Notes: generated from the letters alone by a model not told the origin. 64,000 bases of DNA from Streptomyces sp. NBC_01716 (GCF_036248275.1 NZ_CP109181.1:6076001-6140000), one strand, 5' to 3'; positions 34,034 through 41,963 are shown, numbered from the stretch's first letter. Made by a program: numbers and translations.

Positions 34034-34055
34034 GTTGATACTTCAAATCAGAGTC
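34026..34055. promoter_or_regulatory. Second operator-like palindrome, upstream of the MarR gene
   Basis: GACTCTGA at 34026 and TCAGAGTC at 34048 form a 30-bp dyad enclosing TTGATACTTCAA, an imperfect copy of the core at 33882. It lies 114 bp before the MarR start. Confidence 0.65.
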
Positions 34056-34061
34056 GAGGTT

Positions 34062-34143
34062 GGACGTCTTCCAGGACATCGTCGCCCCTGAAGAATCCGC
34101 CAACGGCAACGCGATGGTGCAGACCCGGCAGGTCGACATCCCG
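34062..34143 (+). repeat. 82-bp inverted repeat, right copy (SnoaL 3' remnant)
   Basis: An inverted near-copy of 33113-33194. Read on the plus strand it still encodes DVFQDIVAPEESANGNAMV, the end of the SnoaL-like protein, but its stop is mutated to CAG and it has no 5' part. It forms the leader of the MarR gene. Confidence 0.85.
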
Positions 34144-34168
34144 TGCCGCCGGCGGAAAGATAAACACC

Positions 34169-34633
34169 GTGACGACGCGACGTGACGACGACCTCGACCG
34201 AGCAACGCTGTGGCATGACCTGGTGCTTGCGGCCCATCTCCTCGAAGTCGCGCTGGAACGGCAATCCCAGCGCGACGGGAATATCTCGCACGGTCATTTC
34301 AAACTGCTGGTTCTTCTCAGCGCCGCGGAGAATCAGACGATGGGCCTCAAAGCGCTCGCCGGCGAGTTGCGCTTCTCGCCCAGCCGCGTCAGCCACACGC
34401 TCACAGTCCTGGAACGCCAGGGTCTGGTCATCCGCGGACGTGTACCGGAGGGACGACGTGCCTACGAGGCCACCCTGACCTCACAAGGTCGGCTGCTCGT
34501 TGTACGGGTGCTACGCGCGCAGCGCGCAGAAATTCGAGACGTCCTTTTCGACAACCTGGGCGCTTCCGACACCGCCGCCCTCGGCAGGATCGGCGCGCGT
34601 GTTGTTGAAGTGCTCGACCAGGCAGACGCCTGA
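34169..34633 (+). CDS. MarR-family regulator (third, distinct subtype)
   Basis: The 154-residue winged-helix protein has WHDLVLAAHLLEVALERQSQ, the recognition part LKALAGELRFSPSRVSHTLTVLERQGLV, and the wing PEGRRAYEATLTSQG. It is only distantly related to the MarR proteins at 28510 and 54244. The start is GTG 34169 with GGCGGAAAGA upstream. It is divergent from the MoaF/SnoaL pair and precedes the aminotransferase operon. The TTGAAGCTTCAA-type palindromes at 33882 and 34026 are its probable targets. Confidence 0.9.
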   Translation: MTTRRDDDLDRATLWHDLVLAAHLLEVALERQSQRDGNISHGHFKLLVLLSAAENQTMGLKALAGELRFSPSRVSHTLTVLERQGLVIRGRVPEGRRAYEATLTSQGRLLVVRVLRAQRAEIRDVLFDNLGASDTAALGRIGARVVEVLDQADA

Positions 34634-34736
34634 CGGAGTTTTTTCCGCGTACAAGCTTTCACTGAGACGTTCCGGCGTGCATGTCCCCGTGTGCACGACC
34701 CCGACCGTCGAATCCGCAGAGACGGAGAATTGACAA

Positions 34737-36047
34737 GTGGTCGAATTATCCATCGCACAACTCCATCCCTCGCTGGACGATCCCGTCCTGCTCTCCATGA
34801 ATCTGCTGAACGACATCGCCTCGGACCACCCGCAGGCGGTGTCCTTCGCCGCCGGCCGGCCCTACGAGGAGTTCTTCAGGGTCGAGCAACTCTCCGGCTA
34901 TCTGGCCACCTTCGTCACACACCTCACCGAGGTGGTGGGGCTGACGGACGAGGAAGCCCGCAGAACCCTGTTCCAGTACGGACGGACGAAGGGCGTCATC
35001 CACGACCTGGTCGCCCGCTACCTTGAGATCGATGAGGGCATCACCGTCGACCCCGAAGCGGTCGTGGTGACCGTCGGCAGCCAGGAGGCGATGTTCCTGA
35101 CGCTACGGGCCCTGCGCGCCTCCCCGCAGGACGTCGTCCTCGCCGTCACGCCCACCTACTTCGGACTGACGGGCGCCGCACGCCTGTTGGACATGCCCGT
35201 GCTGGGTGTCGGGGACGGAGACGGCGGCCTCGACCTCGCCGACCTCAAGCGTCAGGTGGCGGCGGCCCGCGCCCGCGGACAACGGCCGCGCGCCCTCTAC
35301 CTCGTGCCCGACTTCGCCAACCCCACCGGGGTGAGCCTGGGCCTGGCCACCCGGACCGCCCTGCTCGACCTGGCGGCCGATCTCGATCTGCTGATCATCG
35401 AGGACAACCCTTACGGCCTCTTCCAAGCCGACCCCGCCACCCGGCCGCCGACCCTCAAGGCGCTCGACACACGGCACCAGGTCGTACACGTCGGCTCCTT
35501 CGCCAAGACCGGCCTGCCCGGCGCCCGCGTCGGCTTCGTCGTGGCCGACCAGCCCGTCATCAGGGACGGCCGCCCGGCGGGCACGCTCGCGGACCAGCTG
35601 TCGCTGATCAAGAGCAACGTCACTCTCAACACCTCACCCGTCGCCCAGGCTGTCATCGGCGGCAAGCTTCTGCGCCACGGGTGCAGCATGCTCGCCGCGA
35701 ACAAGCGTGAGATCGAGGTCTACCGCGCCAACCTGCGGCACGTACTGGCCGGCCTCGCCGCGCGCTTCGCCGCCGGCGGCCCGGTGACGTGGAACACCCC
35801 GGCCGGCGGGTTCTTTGTCGTCCTGACGGTGCCGTTCGCCGTGGACGACCGTTCGCTGCGCCGATCGGCGCGCGACCACGGGGTCATCTGGACCCCCATG
35901 CACCATTTCCACACCGGCATGGCTTCCTCACACCAGATTCGACTGTCCTTCAGCCTGCTCGACGACGCGTCGATCGACGAGGGACTCGACCGGCTGACCG
36001 CGTTCGTGACAGCCGAGGCCCAGGGCCTGTCCGGTCATTCCGCCTGA
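34737..36047 (+). CDS. PLP aminotransferase, HpgT/phenylglycine-aminotransferase-like
   Basis: The 436-residue fold-type I aminotransferase has FAAGRPYEEFF, TLFQYGRTKGVIHDLVARYL, VVTVGSQEAMFLTLRAL, YLVPDFANPTGVSLG, and the PLP Lys257 in VGSFAKTGLPGARVGFV. It also has NTPAGGFFVVLTVPF and WTPMHHFH near the end. From memory these stretches match the transaminases that make phenylglycine or dihydroxyphenylglycine in glycopeptide and pristinamycin pathways. The start is GTG 34737 behind GGAG. It heads an operon with a Dabb protein and a BacA-like enzyme, so an aromatic or cyclohexadienyl 2-oxo acid is a plausible substrate. Confidence 0.85.
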   Translation: MVELSIAQLHPSLDDPVLLSMNLLNDIASDHPQAVSFAAGRPYEEFFRVEQLSGYLATFVTHLTEVVGLTDEEARRTLFQYGRTKGVIHDLVARYLEIDEGITVDPEAVVVTVGSQEAMFLTLRALRASPQDVVLAVTPTYFGLTGAARLLDMPVLGVGDGDGGLDLADLKRQVAAARARGQRPRALYLVPDFANPTGVSLGLATRTALLDLAADLDLLIIEDNPYGLFQADPATRPPTLKALDTRHQVVHVGSFAKTGLPGARVGFVVADQPVIRDGRPAGTLADQLSLIKSNVTLNTSPVAQAVIGGKLLRHGCSMLAANKREIEVYRANLRHVLAGLAARFAAGGPVTWNTPAGGFFVVLTVPFAVDDRSLRRSARDHGVIWTPMHHFHTGMASSHQIRLSFSLLDDASIDEGLDRLTAFVTAEAQGLSGHSA

Positions 36048-36134
36048 TCCCAGCCTTTCTCCCGCGCCCGATCCGGCCGGAAAGCTGCCGTCGCGCGGGT
36101 GATTTGGCGACTATTCGTCCCGAAAAGGATGCAA

Positions 36135-36428
36135 ATGATCAGACATATTGTGCTGTTCAAATTCAAGCCAGGCTTCGACTGGCAGGATCCCGCGGCCCTA
36201 GCGGCCGAGCGGTCCTCGCGGCTCGTCGGCGAGCGGGTGCCCGGTCTCCTGCACTGGCAGGTGGGCCGCAACACCTCCGACCGTCCGATCGCCTACGACT
36301 TCGCCGCGATTGGTCTGCTGCCCGACCAGGACACCCTGCGCGGCTACCAGGACCACCCCTTCCACCAGGAATCCGCGGCGCTGTGGCGTGCCATCAGCAC
36401 CTGGGTCGTCGCCGACATCGAGGAGTGA
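36135..36428 (+). CDS. Dabb (stress-responsive A/B barrel) protein
   Basis: The 97-residue product begins MIRHIVLFKFKPGFDW and includes GLLHWQVGRNTS and YDFAAIGLLPDQDTLRGYQDHPFH, the dimeric ferredoxin-like Dabb fold. AAGGA six bases upstream supports ATG 36135 rather than 36129. Dabb proteins can be cyclases or isomerases, like olivetolic acid cyclase, or have unknown roles. It is 4 nt from the next gene, so co-translation is likely. Confidence 0.85.
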   Translation: MIRHIVLFKFKPGFDWQDPAALAAERSSRLVGERVPGLLHWQVGRNTSDRPIAYDFAAIGLLPDQDTLRGYQDHPFHQESAALWRAISTWVVADIEE

Positions 36429-36431
36429 CGC

Positions 36432-37004
36432 ATGACCGTCGAGCTGGGCTGGATCGACATCCGGCCCGCACCGGCAGAGCCCCTGGCCATCGGAACGCTC
36501 GGCCCCGAGGGCACGAGCAGCGAGCAGGCCGCCTTGCTGCTGCGGAGCCGCTTACCCGGCGGGCCGCCGATCGTGCTCAGGACGACCTACGAACAGGCCC
36601 TTGAGGACCTGAAGGCCGGCACCGTCAGCCATGTGGTCGTCGCCAACGCCTACCGGGACATCCACCACTTCTACATGGCCGAAGACATCGCGCTGGCCGG
36701 CGTCTTCGTCATGGACACCCCGCTGTACGGCATCGCCCGGCGCGCCGACAGCGGTCCGCTGCCCAACCGCCCGAGCGTGGTGACGCACCCATCGCCGCGA
36801 CCGTTGGTCGACCAACTACTGCCCGCCCCCTACCAGTTGCCCGAAGTGGCCACCGCGGACTCCACCAGCCAGGCGGCCCAAGCCGTGGCCGAGCGCCGCT
36901 ACGACCTCGCGCTCACCACCGAACCGGCTGCCACCCGGCACGGACTGCGCTTCATCTCCCCGCTGCGCCCGATCCGCATGGTCTGGTCGGTCTTCGTCCG
37001 CTGA
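36432..37004 (+). CDS. BacA-like prephenate decarboxylase (prephenate dehydratase fold, no ACT domain)
   Basis: The 190-residue protein has TLGPEGTSSE (22-31), VVVANAYRDIHHFYMAEDIAL, MDTPLYGIARR, VVTHPSPRPLVDQL, DSTSQAAQAVAERRYDLAL and a final MVWSVFVR. From memory this follows bacilysin BacA closely: GPEGTSSE, HAYDGIKHFYM, DTPMYGLA, SHPSP, NSTSQAA and MSWSLF. BacA decarboxylates prephenate to a dihydro-hydroxyphenylpyruvate without aromatising it. The absence of an ACT domain and the short length also match BacA rather than PheA. Together with the aminotransferase it suggests synthesis of a dihydro- or tetrahydro-aromatic amino acid. Confidence 0.8.
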   Translation: MTVELGWIDIRPAPAEPLAIGTLGPEGTSSEQAALLLRSRLPGGPPIVLRTTYEQALEDLKAGTVSHVVVANAYRDIHHFYMAEDIALAGVFVMDTPLYGIARRADSGPLPNRPSVVTHPSPRPLVDQLLPAPYQLPEVATADSTSQAAQAVAERRYDLALTTEPAATRHGLRFISPLRPIRMVWSVFVR

Positions 37005-37043
37005 TCGTCGGATCCGCCGTCAGATCCGCTCCTCCCGGGGCTA

Positions 37044-37057
37044 GTTGACGTGTCAAT
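37044..37057. promoter_or_regulatory. MarR-type operator palindrome, site 3
   Basis: GTTGACGTGTCAAT matches the GTTGAYGCRTCAAC core with changes near the centre and at the last base. It lies 30 bp ahead of the closely matching site 4, upstream of the hydrolase. Confidence 0.6.
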
Positions 37058-37073
37058 GGCCCACGCTTAATGT

Positions 37074-37089
37074 GGGTGACGCGTCAACC
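37074..37089. promoter_or_regulatory. MarR-type operator palindrome, site 4
   Basis: GGGTGACGCGTCAACC is one base away from a perfect 16-bp palindrome of the same family. Two sites in tandem suggest cooperative repression of the gene at 37204. Confidence 0.65.
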
Positions 37090-37203
37090 AAATGGTTTGG
37101 GGTCACCAGGCGGTCGCCAGCCCGTGGTCGGCTGACTGTCGGCATCGAGATTTCGGTGCGCTGCCCGGGGCCCGTGGACGCGAAGTTCCAGCAAGGGAAT
37201 CCC

Positions 37204-37860
37204 ATGAGCACTCAGAACAAGGCCGGACTCAACGCGCTGCTGACGCCCGAGGAGAGCATTGTCGTCCTGATCGACCACCAGGCGTTCCAGGTCGCCAACC
37301 TGCACAGCCACGAACCGACGATGGTCATCAACAACGCCGTCGGGCTCGCCAAGGCCGCCAAGGCGTTCGACGTCCCGACCATTCTGACGACCGTTCTGGA
37401 GGAGCGCGGTGGCCTTCTTCTCCAGGGTCTGCAGGATGTGTTCCCGGAGCAGAAGCCGATCAACAGGACCTTCGTCAACACCTGGCAGGACGAGCGCGTC
37501 GTGGATGCCGTCAAGGCGACAGGACGCAAGAAGCTGATCATCGCCGGGCTCTGGACGGAGGTCTGTGTGGCCATGCCGGCGATACAGGCGGCGGGCGAGG
37601 GCTTCGACGTCTTCGTCGTCACCGACGCGTCGGGCGGTGCCTCGAAGGAGGCCCACGACATGGCGGTGCGGCGCATGATCCAGGCGGGCGTGACCCCGAT
37701 CACCTGGCTTGCCGTGATGTCCGAGTGGCAGCGCGACTGGGCCCGTGAGAAGACCGTACCGGGCATCGTCGAGGTCATGGCGCAGCACGGCGGTGCCAGC
37801 GGTGTGGCCTACGCCTGGGAGACGCAGCTCCTGGCCACGCCCACCGGAACCGAGGCCTGA
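37204..37860 (+). CDS. Isochorismatase-like cysteine hydrolase (YcaC type)
   Basis: The 218-residue hydrolase begins at ATG 37204 behind AAGGGA. It contains IVVLIDHQAFQVANLHSH (catalytic Asp), PTILTTVLEERGG, KKLIIAGLWTEVCVAMPAIQA (catalytic Cys in EVCV) and VFVVTDASGGASKEAHDMAV. This is the YcaC-like branch, of uncertain substrate. The 5' region holds two MarR-type palindromes. The frame upstream to 37045 crosses these operators and is not used. It probably shares a transcript with the overlapping binding-protein gene. Confidence 0.88.
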   Translation: MSTQNKAGLNALLTPEESIVVLIDHQAFQVANLHSHEPTMVINNAVGLAKAAKAFDVPTILTTVLEERGGLLLQGLQDVFPEQKPINRTFVNTWQDERVVDAVKATGRKKLIIAGLWTEVCVAMPAIQAAGEGFDVFVVTDASGGASKEAHDMAVRRMIQAGVTPITWLAVMSEWQRDWAREKTVPGIVEVMAQHGGASGVAYAWETQLLATPTGTEA

Positions 37861-39055
37861 CATCGCGACCGCGCCGGCTCCCATCCGTATCGGGTACTGC
37901 CTGTCGCTGACCGGTTCCCTCGCGGACAACAGCCGGTCGGCCCGTCTCGCCCATGAGATCTGGCGCGCGGACGTCAACGCTCGCGGTGGACTGCTGGGCC
38001 GTCCTGTCGAGTTCGTCCGCTACGACGACCAAGGGGACGCCGACCTTGTCCCCGGGATCTACGAGCGGCTGATCGACGAGGACAAGGTGGATCTCGTCAT
38101 CGGTGGTTACGGCACCAACACCCTGCTGCCGGCGATGCCGTTGGTGATGGAGCGGGAGCGCTTCTTCGTCGGGCTCATGGGTCTCGGCGTCAACAACGCG
38201 TTCCTCTATCCGAACTACTTCGCCATGATCCCCACCGGGCCGGATCCGAATGCCGCACTCACCGAAGGGTTCTTCGAACTCGCGGCGGAGCAGAATCCCC
38301 GGCCGGAAACCGTGGCGCTCGTCTCCGCCGACGCCGAGTTCTCGCGCAATCCCATTCTCGGCGCCAAGGCCAATGCGGAGAAGTACGGCATCAAGGTGGT
38401 CCACGAGGCCACCTACCCGCTGTCGACCCAGAATTTCGCGCCCGTTGTCGACGCGGTCGCCGAAAGCGGCAGCGATCTGTTGTTCCTCTGTTCCTACCTG
38501 GCCGACTCGGTCGGCCTGGCACGAACCATCCGGTCGCACCACTACCGGCCGAAGATGGTCGGCGGTGCCATGATCGGCCCGCAGAACACCGCGGTGAGGA
38601 CGAAGCTCGGCCCGTCGCTCAACGGTTTCGTGAACTACGAGTACTGGGCGCCGGTGCCCAAAATGATGTTCCCGGGCGTTCGGGAGCTGCTGAGCACCTA
38701 CCAGGAACGGGCCGGCGAAGCCGGGGTCGACCTCCTGGGGCACTACATGGTGCCACTCGCCTACGCCCAGATGCAGGTGGTCGCCCAGGCCGTCGAAGCG
38801 ACCGGCGGTTTCGACGACGCGAGCCTCTCGGCGTACGCACGGGAGAAGACCTTCCCGACCGTCATGGGCGATGTCAGGTTCGGGGTCAAGGGCGAGTGGT
38901 CGGAGCCGCGCGTCCTGCAGGTCCAGTTCCAGGGAATCACCGGCCACGACGTCGGTCAATTCCGGAACGGGTCACGGCAGATCGTCGTGTCACCGCCGGA
39001 ATCGTCCTCCGGAGAGCTCATCTTCCCCTACGCGGAAGCTCTCACCGACGAGTGA
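37802..39055 (+). CDS. Branched-chain-amino-acid/AmiC-type ligand-binding protein without signal peptide
   Basis: The frame encodes a type I periplasmic-binding fold: APIRIGYCLSLTGSLADNSRSA, EIWRADVNARGGLLGRPVEF, DKVDLVIGGYGTNTLLPAMPLV, PLSTQNFAPVVDAVAESGSDLLFL and DVRFGVKGEW. There is no signal peptide or lipobox; the sequence before the domain is Arg/Pro-rich. The only in-frame starts are GTG 37745, 37793 and 37802, all inside the upstream hydrolase gene. The two are thus tightly coupled. It may be a cytosolic ligand sensor (like AmiC) or may have lost its export signal. No permease or ATPase is nearby. Confidence 0.75.
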   Translation: MWPTPGRRSSWPRPPEPRPDIATAPAPIRIGYCLSLTGSLADNSRSARLAHEIWRADVNARGGLLGRPVEFVRYDDQGDADLVPGIYERLIDEDKVDLVIGGYGTNTLLPAMPLVMERERFFVGLMGLGVNNAFLYPNYFAMIPTGPDPNAALTEGFFELAAEQNPRPETVALVSADAEFSRNPILGAKANAEKYGIKVVHEATYPLSTQNFAPVVDAVAESGSDLLFLCSYLADSVGLARTIRSHHYRPKMVGGAMIGPQNTAVRTKLGPSLNGFVNYEYWAPVPKMMFPGVRELLSTYQERAGEAGVDLLGHYMVPLAYAQMQVVAQAVEATGGFDDASLSAYAREKTFPTVMGDVRFGVKGEWSEPRVLQVQFQGITGHDVGQFRNGSRQIVVSPPESSSGELIFPYAEALTDE

Positions 39056-39078
39056 CGGAGGGCAACCGCAGTCGTACG

Positions 39079-39113
39079 ACAACGGGTCGCCGGACATTCC
39101 GGCGACCCGTTGT
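39079..39113 (+). terminator. Rho-independent terminator
   Basis: A perfect 15-bp stem, ACAACGGGTCGCCGG (39079-39093) with 39099-39113, and loop ACATT, 24 nt after the binding-protein stop. Confidence 0.85.
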
Positions 39114-39156
39114 CGATTCGCCCAGGCCTTGAGGGTCCCGCCTGTGGCGTGATCAA

Positions 39157-39170
39157 GTTGATGCGTCAAC
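39157..39170. promoter_or_regulatory. MarR-type operator palindrome, site 5
   Basis: GTTGATGCGTCAAC is the consensus of the group. It lies 64 bp before the GNAT start at 39234. Confidence 0.7.
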
Positions 39171-39233
39171 CGGATTGGGTTAGTGTGCAACGAGACTCAC
39201 GCGGAGGACTGCGGAGGACTTGAGGGAGGACAC

Positions 39234-39542
39234 ATGGCAGTGGAAGTGAGCGACGCTCCCGGAGCCAAGCGGTACGAGGCCCGGGTCGACGGAAAGGCCG
39301 AGGTCGCGGGCGTCGCGGAGTACATCCGCACCACGGAACTGATCGCGTTCGTACACACCGAGGTCTCGCCGGAGCACGAGGGCAGGGGAGTCGGGTCAGC
39401 ACTGGCCCGCACCGCCCTCGACGAGGCGCGGGCCGCGAACCTGCGGGTGCTGGCCACCTGCCCGTTCTTCGCCGGGTGGATCGCACGGCACCCCGACTAC
39501 CAGGACCTGCTGTACCAGTCCCGCAGCAAAGTCAGCGACTGA
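39234..39542 (+). CDS. GNAT acetyltransferase, YjdJ-like
   Basis: A 102-residue minimal GNAT: RYEARVDGKAEVAGVAEYI, ELIAFVHTEVSPEHEGRGVGSALARTALD (acetyl-CoA binding loop) and VLATCPFFAGWIARHPDYQDLL. This is the short YjdJ/CATS-type N-acetyltransferase. ATG 39234 follows GGGAGG. It is 31 nt from the iron-sulfur protein gene. In other bacteria YjdJ-like and YjdI-like genes are often neighbours, supporting both calls. Confidence 0.88.
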   Translation: MAVEVSDAPGAKRYEARVDGKAEVAGVAEYIRTTELIAFVHTEVSPEHEGRGVGSALARTALDEARAANLRVLATCPFFAGWIARHPDYQDLLYQSRSKVSD

Positions 39543-39573
39543 ACAGCCGGGTATGGCAGTGACGGAGGCCGGT

Positions 39574-39996
39574 ATGAGCGGCGGAACCGAGAAGAAGGCG
39601 TACGAGGGCCGGTCGATCACCGTGACCTTCGAGGCCAGGCGGTGCTTGCACGCTGCCGAGTGCGTGAACGGCCTGCCGGAGGTCTTCGATCCGGGCGAGC
39701 GCCCGTGGATCCGGCCCGACGGTGCCGAGGCTGAGCGCCTGGCCGAAGTGGTGCGTCGCTGTCCATCGGGTGCGCTGCGGTACGAACTCGTGGACGGCGA
39801 GGCGGAGACCCCGGACCGGCCCACGCGGATCACACGCAACTCCGGCGGACAGCTGGTCGTCCGCGGCGAGTTGAGCGTGGGGACGCCGGAGGGCCCGCGG
39901 GCCGAGACCAGGGCCCTCCTGTGCGGGTGCGGACAGAGCCGTCTTCAGCCGTACTGCGACCACGCGGGGCCCTGCGGTCGGACAGCGCAGGGCTGA
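39574..39996 (+). CDS. YjdI-like 4Fe-4S plus CDGSH iron-sulfur protein
   Basis: A 140-residue protein with two iron-sulfur parts. The first is a divergent mono-cluster domain: FEARRCLHAAECVNGLPEVFD, PWIRPDGAEAE, VVRRCPSGALRY. The second is a C-terminal CDGSH-type motif: LLCGCGQSRLQPYCDHAG, with three Cys and one His ligand. GGAGG five bases before ATG 39574 favours it over ATG 39553. It probably has a redox or cluster-transfer role in the cytosol with the neighbouring oxidoreductase genes. Confidence 0.88.
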   Translation: MSGGTEKKAYEGRSITVTFEARRCLHAAECVNGLPEVFDPGERPWIRPDGAEAERLAEVVRRCPSGALRYELVDGEAETPDRPTRITRNSGGQLVVRGELSVGTPEGPRAETRALLCGCGQSRLQPYCDHAGPCGRTAQG

Positions 39997-40044
39997 CCCG
40001 CCCTCTCACACGTACATGCCCAACAGGAGCCAGGAGTTGAGCAG

Positions 40045-40965
40045 ATGTCCCTCACAGTGCAGTTCTCCGAGTACGGCACCACCGACGTGCTGTGGGTCGT
40101 CGATGTTCCGCCGCCCACCGCGGGCCCTGGTCAGGTACGGCTCGCGGTGCGGGCCGCGGGTGTCAACCCGATCGACTGGAAGATCCTGCACGGCTACATG
40201 AGCCAGGTGATGCCACTCGACCTCCCCGGTGGTCTCGGGTCCGACGTGGCCGGTGTGGTGGACCAGGTGGGGGAAGGCGTGACGGCCTTCAGTGTGGGGG
40301 ACGAGGTGCTGGGAGCCTCCATCACCCCGTCCTACGCCCAGTTCGCGCTTGCCGACCCGGCGGCGCTGGTCGCCAAGCCGGCCTCGGTCCCGTGGGAGGT
40401 GGCCGGAACCCTGGCCGGCACGGGCATCACCGCCTGGGAGGTGCTGAACAAGCTCAAGGTGGCCCAGGGGGAGACGCTCCTGGTCCACGCCGCCGCCGGT
40501 GGTGTCGGCACGTTCGCCGTACAGCTCGCCGTCGACCGGGGCGTGCGCGTCATCGGCACCGCGAGCGAGGGCAACCACGAGCAGCTCCGCTCCCTCGGCG
40601 CGGAACCGGTCACCTACGGCAAGGGGCTGGTCGAGCGCGTACGGGGCATCTCCCCGCAGGGAGTCGACGCGGTCCTCGACGCCTCCGGGCGCGGTGAGAT
40701 CCCGGACTCCATCGAACTCGCCGGCGGCCCGGCGCGCGTCCTCTCCCTCGTGGCCTTCGACGCGGCCGGGAGCGGTATCCAGATCCACATGGGCGAGCCG
40801 GGAGCGGGCGGGCGCCAAGCGCTCGGGGACGTCCTCGCCCTCATCGAGGCGGGGCGGCTGCGGGTGCCGATCCAGCGGACGTACCCACTCGGCGAGGTGG
40901 CGGCCGCACTGGAGGTCAGCCGGTCGGGGCACCTGGGCGGAAAGCTCGTACTTCTCCCCGCGTAG
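40045..40965 (+). CDS. NADPH:quinone reductase-like medium-chain oxidoreductase
   Basis: The 306-residue MDR enzyme reads SLTVQFSEYGTTDVLWVVDVP, GVNPIDWKILHGYM, GSDVAGVVDQVGEGV and LVHAAAGGVGTFAVQLAVDRGVRVIGTAS (NADPH Rossmann motif), with no zinc ligands. It fits zinc-independent quinone or enone reductases. It starts at ATG 40045. It lies in the same direction as the flanking redox genes, 48 bp after the iron-sulfur gene, so it may share their transcript from 39.2 kb. Confidence 0.9.
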   Translation: MSLTVQFSEYGTTDVLWVVDVPPPTAGPGQVRLAVRAAGVNPIDWKILHGYMSQVMPLDLPGGLGSDVAGVVDQVGEGVTAFSVGDEVLGASITPSYAQFALADPAALVAKPASVPWEVAGTLAGTGITAWEVLNKLKVAQGETLLVHAAAGGVGTFAVQLAVDRGVRVIGTASEGNHEQLRSLGAEPVTYGKGLVERVRGISPQGVDAVLDASGRGEIPDSIELAGGPARVLSLVAFDAAGSGIQIHMGEPGAGGRQALGDVLALIEAGRLRVPIQRTYPLGEVAAALEVSRSGHLGGKLVLLPA

Positions 40966-41067
40966 GGACGCGACGTCCCGCGAACAACGACAGCGTCTTG
41001 CCGGTCATCGTCGGGCCGGACGGGTGTGCCGGCGAGACGCCCACAGCGACCAGAAAGCGACAAGTAA

Positions 41068-41907
41068 ATGGGATACATCACCGCAGGAAATGAGAACAGC
41101 ACGCCGGTCGAGCTCTACTACGAGGATCAGGGCGAGGGCCAGCCGGTCGTCCTGATCCACGGATATCCACTGAACGGTCACAGCTGGGAGCGCCAGACGA
41201 GATATCTCCTGGCCGCCGGATACCGCGTCATCACCTACGACCGCCGGGGCTTCGGCAAGTCGTCGAAGGTGAACTCCGGGTACGACTACGACACCTTCGC
41301 CGCGGACCTGAACACCGTGCTGGAGACGCTCGACCTTCACGACGCCGTCCTGGTGGGCTTCTCGATGGGTACGGGCGAGCTCGCCCGTTACGTCTCACGA
41401 TTCGGGCATGAAAGGGTCGCCAAGCTCGCGTTCCTGGCCTCGCTGGAGCCCTTCCTCGTCGCCCGGGACGACAACCCCGAGGGTGTGCCGCAGGAGGTCT
41501 TCGACGGAATCGAGGCGGCGGCGAAAGGCGATCGGTACGCCTGGTACACGCAGTTCTTCTCGGACTTCTACGATCTTGACGAGAACCTTGGCAGCCGGAT
41601 CAGCCAGGAGGCCGTCACCGCGAGCTGGAACGTGGCTACGTCGAGTGCCCCTGTGGCGGCCTACGCGGTCGTCTCCGCGTGGATCGAAGACTTCCGTACC
41701 GACGTCGAAGCGGTCCGCGACAGCGGCAAGCCGGCCCTGATCCTGCACGGCACGGCCGACAAGATCCTGCCCATCGACGCCACCGCCCGCCGTTTTCGGC
41801 AGGAATTGCCCAAGGCGCAGTATGTGGAGATTGAGGGCGCCCCGCACGGGTTGCTCTGGACGCATGCGGACGAGGTCAATTCAGCCCTGCGTTCCTTCCT
41901 TGGCTAG
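41068..41907 (+). CDS. Alpha/beta hydrolase, non-haem chloroperoxidase/arylesterase type
   Basis: The 279-residue enzyme has the oxyanion region VVLIHGYPLNGHSWERQTRYL, the nucleophile elbow VGFSMGTGELARYV (Ser in GFSMG), the acid region LILHGTADKILPIDAT and the catalytic His in EGAPHGLLWTHADEV. These are the signatures of bacterial perhydrolase/esterase (cofactor-free haloperoxidase) proteins. ATG 41068 is used. The terminator at 41964 ends this block of genes. Confidence 0.9.
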   Translation: MGYITAGNENSTPVELYYEDQGEGQPVVLIHGYPLNGHSWERQTRYLLAAGYRVITYDRRGFGKSSKVNSGYDYDTFAADLNTVLETLDLHDAVLVGFSMGTGELARYVSRFGHERVAKLAFLASLEPFLVARDDNPEGVPQEVFDGIEAAAKGDRYAWYTQFFSDFYDLDENLGSRISQEAVTASWNVATSSAPVAAYAVVSAWIEDFRTDVEAVRDSGKPALILHGTADKILPIDATARRFRQELPKAQYVEIEGAPHGLLWTHADEVNSALRSFLG

Positions 41908-41963
41908 GGTTTGTCGTTTGGATCAGGCCTGATCCGAACGAGGGGCCCTGGATCCGCGACGAC

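Noticed and set aside
36432..37004. Ordinary prephenate dehydratase (PheA)
   Set aside because: No C-terminal ACT domain, and the C-terminal half follows BacA blocks (STSQAA, MVWSVF) rather than the PheA pattern.
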